From Acrocarpospora phusangensis (GTDB lineage Bacteria; Actinomycetota; Actinomycetes; Streptosporangiales; Streptosporangiaceae): DNA of 44,154 bases. The stretch is from assembly GCF_016862995.1 (NCBI RefSeq), contig NZ_BOOA01000065.1, forward strand, positions 1-44,154, given 5' to 3'. Position 1 is the first letter of the stretch. Each line of letters begins with the position of its first letter. Of this stretch, positions 40,006-44,154 are shown piece after piece. The notes beneath the pieces are model-generated. The model saw nothing but the letters and a program-made list of their open reading frames with translations. It searched no databases and was not told the DNA's origin. The translations under genes and the position numbers were made by a program.

Positions 40006-41592
40006 TCAGACTCTCGTCGCGCCCGGCTTGCGGTCCTCGATCACGAAAGAGGCGAAGGTCGTCGCGGGTACGTCGGCCCGGCTGACTGTCGGCACCATCC
40101 GCAGGTCCGTCCGCCACTCGTCCGCGTTCAGCCGGCAGGTGACATAGCCGCGCCGGTCGCCGTCGAAGAACTTGATGTGCGGGTTCCACTTGATCATCGG
40201 CCCGTAGTACGGCCCGTACACCTCGCCGTCGCCGTTGGTGGTGATGGAGGTGCCGACGAACTCCGTCGCCACGACCGGCGAGTCCGGATTGTCGAAGTCG
40301 CTCTTGATGTCGTTGACGAAGGTGGAGTGCCAGTCGCCGGCGACGAGCACGGGGTTGCGCACCTTGGCCGCGGTGAAGGTGTCGGTGATGGCCCTGCGGG
40401 AGGCCGGGAAGCCGTCCCACGCGTCGTGCCAGATGACGTCCCCGGTCGGGCCGTCGTGGTCCAGGCGCGCCATCATCACGCTCGTCGCGATGACGTTCCA
40501 GCGCGCCCTGCTCTCGCGCAGCCCGTCGAGCAGCCACCTCTCCTGCGTGGCGCCGAGCATGGTCCCCTTCGCCGGGTCGTTCCCGGCCTCGCACGCCGGC
40601 GCCTCGCCCCAGCCGCACGGCGGCGCGGTCCGGTACTGCCGCGTGTCGAGCACGTCCAGCTGGGCCAGGCGGCCCCAGTTGCGCCTGCGGTAGAGCTGAA
40701 GCGAACCGTCCCGGCGCGGCAGCGACCGGCGGCCCACCGGCTGGTGCTCGTACCAGGCCTTGTACGCCGCCACGCGGGACGGGCTGATCGTGCCGTCGTA
40801 GTTGCCCGAGTAGTCGTTCTCGACCTCGTGGTCGTCCCAGGTCACCAGCCACGGGAAGCGGGCGTGCGCGCGCTGCAGGTCCGGGTCCGACTTGTAGAGC
40901 GCGTACTGCATCCGCCAGCGGTCGAGGTCGAGAGGCCCCTGGTGCAGCACGTCCGGGATCGGCGTCCTGCGCGCGCCGCCGTCGGCGGGGATGCCGTACT
41001 CGTACACGTAGTCGCCGAGGTGGATCACCAGGTCGAGATCCTCCTCGGCCATGTTGCGGTACGCCGAGTAGAAGCCGTGCGTCCAGTCCTGGCAGGAGGC
41101 GAACGCGAAGCTCAGCGCCCCCAGCCGGCCGTGCTCGTGCGGCGCGGTCCGGGTACGGCCCACCTCGGAGACGTCATGCCGGTACCGGAAGCGGTAGAAG
41201 TACTCGCGATCCGGCTGCAACCCCTCGACCTCGACGTGCACCGAGTGCGCCAGCTCGGGCAGGGCCGACACCGTGCCCCGCTCGACGACCTTCCGCATGC
41301 CCGGGTCGAGCGCGACCTCCCAGTCGACCGGCACCCGCCGGCTCGGCATGCCCCCGTCCGGGCTGAAAAGCTCGGGCACGAGCCGGGTCCACAGCACCAC
41401 CCCGTCCGGCGTCGGGTCACCCGAGGCGATCCCGAGCTTGAACGGGTACTCGCCGCCACGGACGCGCGGGGCGGCGAGCGCACTGCCCTCCAGCGGCACC
41501 TGGCTGAACGCCGCCAGGCCGGCGACGGCGCCGATCCCCCCGAGGAAACGCCGGCGATTCGGCTCGGACTGCACAGAACGGGTCACGATCAT
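40006..41592 (-). CDS. phoD: PhoD-type alkaline phosphatase (Tat-exported)
   Basis: A 528-aa secreted phosphodiesterase/alkaline phosphatase of the PhoD family. A twin-arginine signal (PNRRRFLGGIGAVAGLAAF, about 12-30) and a cleavage site near ALAAP direct export by Tat. The N-terminal fibronectin-like domain is followed by the metallophosphatase core: IHLGDYVYEYG, TWDDHEVENDYSGN (DDHE motif) and AGDWHS (Fe/Ca ligands). It hydrolyses phosphate monoesters or diesters for phosphate supply. ATG at 41592 gives the signal peptide; a GTG at 41586 is almost equivalent. I see no PHO box clearly. Confidence 0.93.
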   Translation of the reverse strand: MIVTRSVQSEPNRRRFLGGIGAVAGLAAFSQVPLEGSALAAPRVRGGEYPFKLGIASGDPTPDGVVLWTRLVPELFSPDGGMPSRRVPVDWEVALDPGMRKVVERGTVSALPELAHSVHVEVEGLQPDREYFYRFRYRHDVSEVGRTRTAPHEHGRLGALSFAFASCQDWTHGFYSAYRNMAEEDLDLVIHLGDYVYEYGIPADGGARRTPIPDVLHQGPLDLDRWRMQYALYKSDPDLQRAHARFPWLVTWDDHEVENDYSGNYDGTISPSRVAAYKAWYEHQPVGRRSLPRRDGSLQLYRRRNWGRLAQLDVLDTRQYRTAPPCGWGEAPACEAGNDPAKGTMLGATQERWLLDGLRESRARWNVIATSVMMARLDHDGPTGDVIWHDAWDGFPASRRAITDTFTAAKVRNPVLVAGDWHSTFVNDIKSDFDNPDSPVVATEFVGTSITTNGDGEVYGPYYGPMIKWNPHIKFFDGDRRGYVTCRLNADEWRTDLRMVPTVSRADVPATTFASFVIEDRKPGATRV

Positions 41593-41700
41593 GGCCGTAT
41601 CACAGCGCCCCCCGCCGACCGCCCAGCGTCTCCGGCCTGGCACGGCACCAACACCTCGCCGAATGCTCGGTGAACGCGCCGGCTTCCTAGACTCCCTCTC

Positions 41701-42057
41701 ATGATTGGGCTGGAGGACATCCGTCAATACGCCATGGCGTTTCCCGAAGTCGAGGAGATGCCCCACTTCAGGCTCCCGTCGTTCAAGGTCAACGGAAAGC
41801 CGTTCGCCCTACTGGAGAAGGGCGACGCCACCGCCATCATCTCCGTCGGCCAGGCGGACGCGCAGGCGGCAGCCGCCCAGGACCCGGAGGTTTTCGAGGA
41901 GGTGTGGCGCGCGGGCGGGCCCAACGGCCGGATCTTCGTCGGTGTCCGCGTCGTCCTGGCCAAGGTGACGGCGGAGCGCCTGCGCGAACTGACCGAACTC
42001 GCCTGGCGCCACAAAGCACCCAAACGCCTGGTGACCTCCTTCGACAAAGGCCACTGA
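41701..42057 (+). CDS. MmcQ/YjbR family protein
   Basis: A 118-aa protein of the MmcQ/YjbR (CyaY-like fold) group: MGLEDIR-like start, FPEVEEMPHFRLPSFKVNGKPFALL (about 14-38) and ELTELAWRHKAPKRLV near the end. The family is often called DNA-binding, but function is not established. It is divergent from phoD across 108 bp. ATG at 41701 is close to that promoter region and only weakly preceded by a ribosome binding site. Confidence 0.87.
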   Translation: MIGLEDIRQYAMAFPEVEEMPHFRLPSFKVNGKPFALLEKGDATAIISVGQADAQAAAAQDPEVFEEVWRAGGPNGRIFVGVRVVLAKVTAERLRELTELAWRHKAPKRLVTSFDKGH

Positions 42058-42167
42058 ACCGTCCCCTTCCCGACATCCCAACAAGCTAGGACAAATCACT
42101 ACTTAGCGTGTTCGCTTGAGTACAGAACTACTAGTAAAGCGTCCGTCATCGCTGCATCGTTGCGAAT

Positions 42168-44154
42168 ATGCTGACCAGTCCCCTACGGGCAGCGCTCGCG
42201 TCACTCCTGGTCATCGCGGGCCTGACCATCCTTCCCGCACCAGCGAGAGCGGCCGACACGCAGCCGCTCACCGTGCGCATCCTCCTGGTCAACTGCGTCG
42301 ACGCCTGCGACGAACACGGGCTCGAGGCAGCCGGAGAAGGCACACCCGACTTCTACGGCGAGATCATCTTCGCCGGATTCCCCGCGCACATCACCCCGAG
42401 GGCACCTGACGACCAGGTGCAGATCGCCCCGTTCTGGACGCTCACCCGGGACATCCCGCCCACGGTGATCGAACAGGACATCGCCATCGGAATCTGGGAC
42501 CACGACACGACCAACGGAAACGACTTGGCCGACACCACACCACGGGCGGGTGACGCGTACACGCACGTGCAGGTGAACATGATCGACGGCGCGGTCAAGG
42601 GTGACCTGACCTCCTCCAACGGCTGCGTGGCCGGCCACGGGGAGCCGGGCGGAGGCATCTTCGGAGCCGACCCGAAACCCGCCGTACAGGTCTGCATCGA
42701 CATCACGCCGACGCCCATATCCGACGGCGATGGCGACGGCTTCACCGACTGGGAGGAGTACCGCGGCCGCGACTTCAACAACGACAACCTCGTCGACGTG
42801 ACCCTGCCGAACGCCGACCCCAAACGCCAGGACATCTACGTCGAGATCGACTACATGGAGGGCCGGAGGCCGCAGGACGGAGTGCTGCAGGCGGTCGTGG
42901 ACGCCTTCGACAGGGCCCTGGTCACCAACGCGCATACGGCGGCGACCGGTCTCGCCCTGCACCTGACGTTGGACGAGGGGATCCCGTTCGCCGAAACGAC
43001 CTCCTTCCTCACCGTGCCGCCCAACGCCCCCGCCGACGATTTCGACAACATCAAGCTGGGCAACCCGGAGAAACCGTGCGGCACCACCGGCACCGGCCGG
43101 TTCGGCAACGTCGTCGATCGGGCGAGCCCGCTGTGCGAGGACATCCTCGACTTCAAGCGCAAGCATTTCCGGTACGGCCTGTTCGTCAACGGCCTGGCCG
43201 GTGCGGGCGACGGTTCGGGCCGGGCCGAGACGCACGAGCGGGGCGGCAACGACTTCCTGGTCTCGCTCGGCTTGTGGTCCGAGGACATGCTTGAGGCGGC
43301 GGGCGGGCTGAAGGCCGCCGAGGAAGGGACCCTGATGCACGAACTGGGACACACCCTCGGCCTCGACCACGGCGGCCGCCGCGACGACGGCACCCCGGAC
43401 GCCGTCAACTGCAAACCGAACTACCAGAGCGTGATGAACTACGCGTGGCAGGTCCCCAACCTCCAGAAGGATCGCCCGCTGGACTTCCAGCGCTTCGGCA
43501 AGGGGACCCTGGTGGAGAACGACCTCGACGAGATCGTCGATCCGGGTCTGGCCGGGGTGGCCCTTCCGGTCATCTACGGGGTGAAGGGCGCCACCACATA
43601 TGGTCCGCCGGACGATCCGATCGACTGGACCGGGGACGGCCCACCGTTCTCGGACAGCGCGCGGGCCAACATCAACAAGCTGGACGGCATCGGCGACGGC
43701 TGCGACGACGACTCCGAAACCGAGACCCTGATCAGTGAGCCGGACTGGGACCGCCTGCAGTACAGCTTCGCCAACAGCCCGTACGCGGCGGACGGCAACC
43801 GCGGCGACATGCCGGTCGAACTGACCGGCGAGTCGGTGCTCAGAGCCGTCTCGGCCGACCTTACCGTGGAGATGAGCCTGGACAAGGCGGACGCGGCGGG
43901 CGGCGACACGGTGACCGCGACCGTGACCATCGGCAACAAGGGCGGCAGCACCTCGACCGCCGGCTCGGTGACCTTCACCCCACCGGCGGGCGATCCGGTC
44001 ACCCGTCCGGTGCCCGACCTCAGGACCGGCGGATCCAGGACCGAGACGTTCACGTACACGGTGCCGTGCACGGTCGCCGACGGCGCGACGCTGACCGCGA
44101 CCGCGGCGGTGGCCGGCAAGAACGCCGAGGGTGTCGCGGAGCCGCCGGATCTGC
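42168..44154 (+). CDS. secreted metzincin-like metalloprotease with Ca-binding and CARDB-like regions (3' end beyond window)
   Basis: A secreted protein of which 662 codons are visible; it continues beyond the right edge. Residues 1-28 are a signal peptide (LRAALASLLVIAGLTIL, cleavage after ARA). DGDGDGFTDWEEY and DFNNDNLVD (about 187-210) are thrombospondin-type-3/EF-like Ca-binding loops. The zinc motif MHELGHTLGLDH (His391 first) with the Met-turn SVMNY fits a metzincin zinc endopeptidase. The C-terminal part (about 560 on) has TVTATVTIGNKGGST, a CARDB/DUF11-like beta-sandwich, suggesting surface or matrix attachment. The in-frame stop 42135-42137 fixes the ATG as the first start. It probably digests extracellular protein; the substrate is unknown. 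Confidence 0.85.
   Translation, partial: MLTSPLRAALASLLVIAGLTILPAPARAADTQPLTVRILLVNCVDACDEHGLEAAGEGTPDFYGEIIFAGFPAHITPRAPDDQVQIAPFWTLTRDIPPTVIEQDIAIGIWDHDTTNGNDLADTTPRAGDAYTHVQVNMIDGAVKGDLTSSNGCVAGHGEPGGGIFGADPKPAVQVCIDITPTPISDGDGDGFTDWEEYRGRDFNNDNLVDVTLPNADPKRQDIYVEIDYMEGRRPQDGVLQAVVDAFDRALVTNAHTAATGLALHLTLDEGIPFAETTSFLTVPPNAPADDFDNIKLGNPEKPCGTTGTGRFGNVVDRASPLCEDILDFKRKHFRYGLFVNGLAGAGDGSGRAETHERGGNDFLVSLGLWSEDMLEAAGGLKAAEEGTLMHELGHTLGLDHGGRRDDGTPDAVNCKPNYQSVMNYAWQVPNLQKDRPLDFQRFGKGTLVENDLDEIVDPGLAGVALPVIYGVKGATTYGPPDDPIDWTGDGPPFSDSARANINKLDGIGDGCDDDSETETLISEPDWDRLQYSFANSPYAADGNRGDMPVELTGESVLRAVSADLTVEMSLDKADAAGGDTVTATVTIGNKGGSTSTAGSVTFTPPAGDPVTRPVPDLRTGGSRTETFTYTVPCTVADGATLTATAAVAGKNAEGVAEPPDL

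Noticed and set aside
42116-42409. Rightward frame beginning at 42116
   Set aside because: Out of frame with the protease signal peptide; no motifs.

Overview
The window is high-GC actinomycete DNA: GGAGG-type ribosome binding sites, GTG and TTG starts, tightly overlapping genes and rare TTA leucine codons. The gene content fits a filamentous antibiotic producer, possibly of the Streptosporangiales (inference only). I see no rRNA, tRNA, CRISPR array, insertion sequence or integrase.

Positions 1-24782 look like part of a natural-product gene cluster that continues beyond the left edge. A leftward operon (7106 to 1) encodes a small conserved protein, a BtrH-like acyltransferase, a single-module NRPS (C-A-PCP, 1063 aa) whose C domain lacks the HHxxxDG motif, and two acyl-CoA dehydrogenases. 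Next is a complete 3,5-dihydroxyphenylglycine (Dpg) cassette: dpgD leftward, then dpgA-dpgB-dpgC-aminotransferase rightward, and a LuxR-type regulator whose receiver domain has lost its phosphorylation residues. After a gap of about 480 bp comes a second block (14011-24782): an S66/MccF-like peptidase, HAD phosphatase, 6-phosphogluconate dehydrogenase-like enzyme, Gfo/Idh/MocA oxidoreductase, nucleoside hydrolase-like protein, GNAT-like acyltransferase, free-standing PCP, free-standing adenylation enzyme, ATP-grasp ligase, MFS exporter, and a carrier-thioesterase protein with every expected catalytic residue changed. The last seven of these are almost all start/stop overlapped. My reading is that one branch makes Dpg and the other makes an aminoacylated sugar or nucleoside-like unit; whether they converge on one product cannot be told from this window.

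Positions 24760-33957 hold small regulated units: a DUF1062 protein, a tandem VOC protein, an SDR with a divergent XRE regulator, an ArsR-SRPBCC fusion with a DHA2 transporter divergent from a VOC protein (a very legible pair of promoters and operators), a secreted GH43-like protein, and a NIPSNAP protein under a probable Rrf2 repressor.

Positions 34013-39812 hold an ECF41 sigma factor with its oxidoreductase partner, and a trpB-trpA-gntR-hydrolase operon with repeated operator-like boxes in front. The right end has a Tat-exported PhoD phosphatase, a MmcQ/YjbR protein and the first 662 codons of a secreted metzincin-like metalloprotease.
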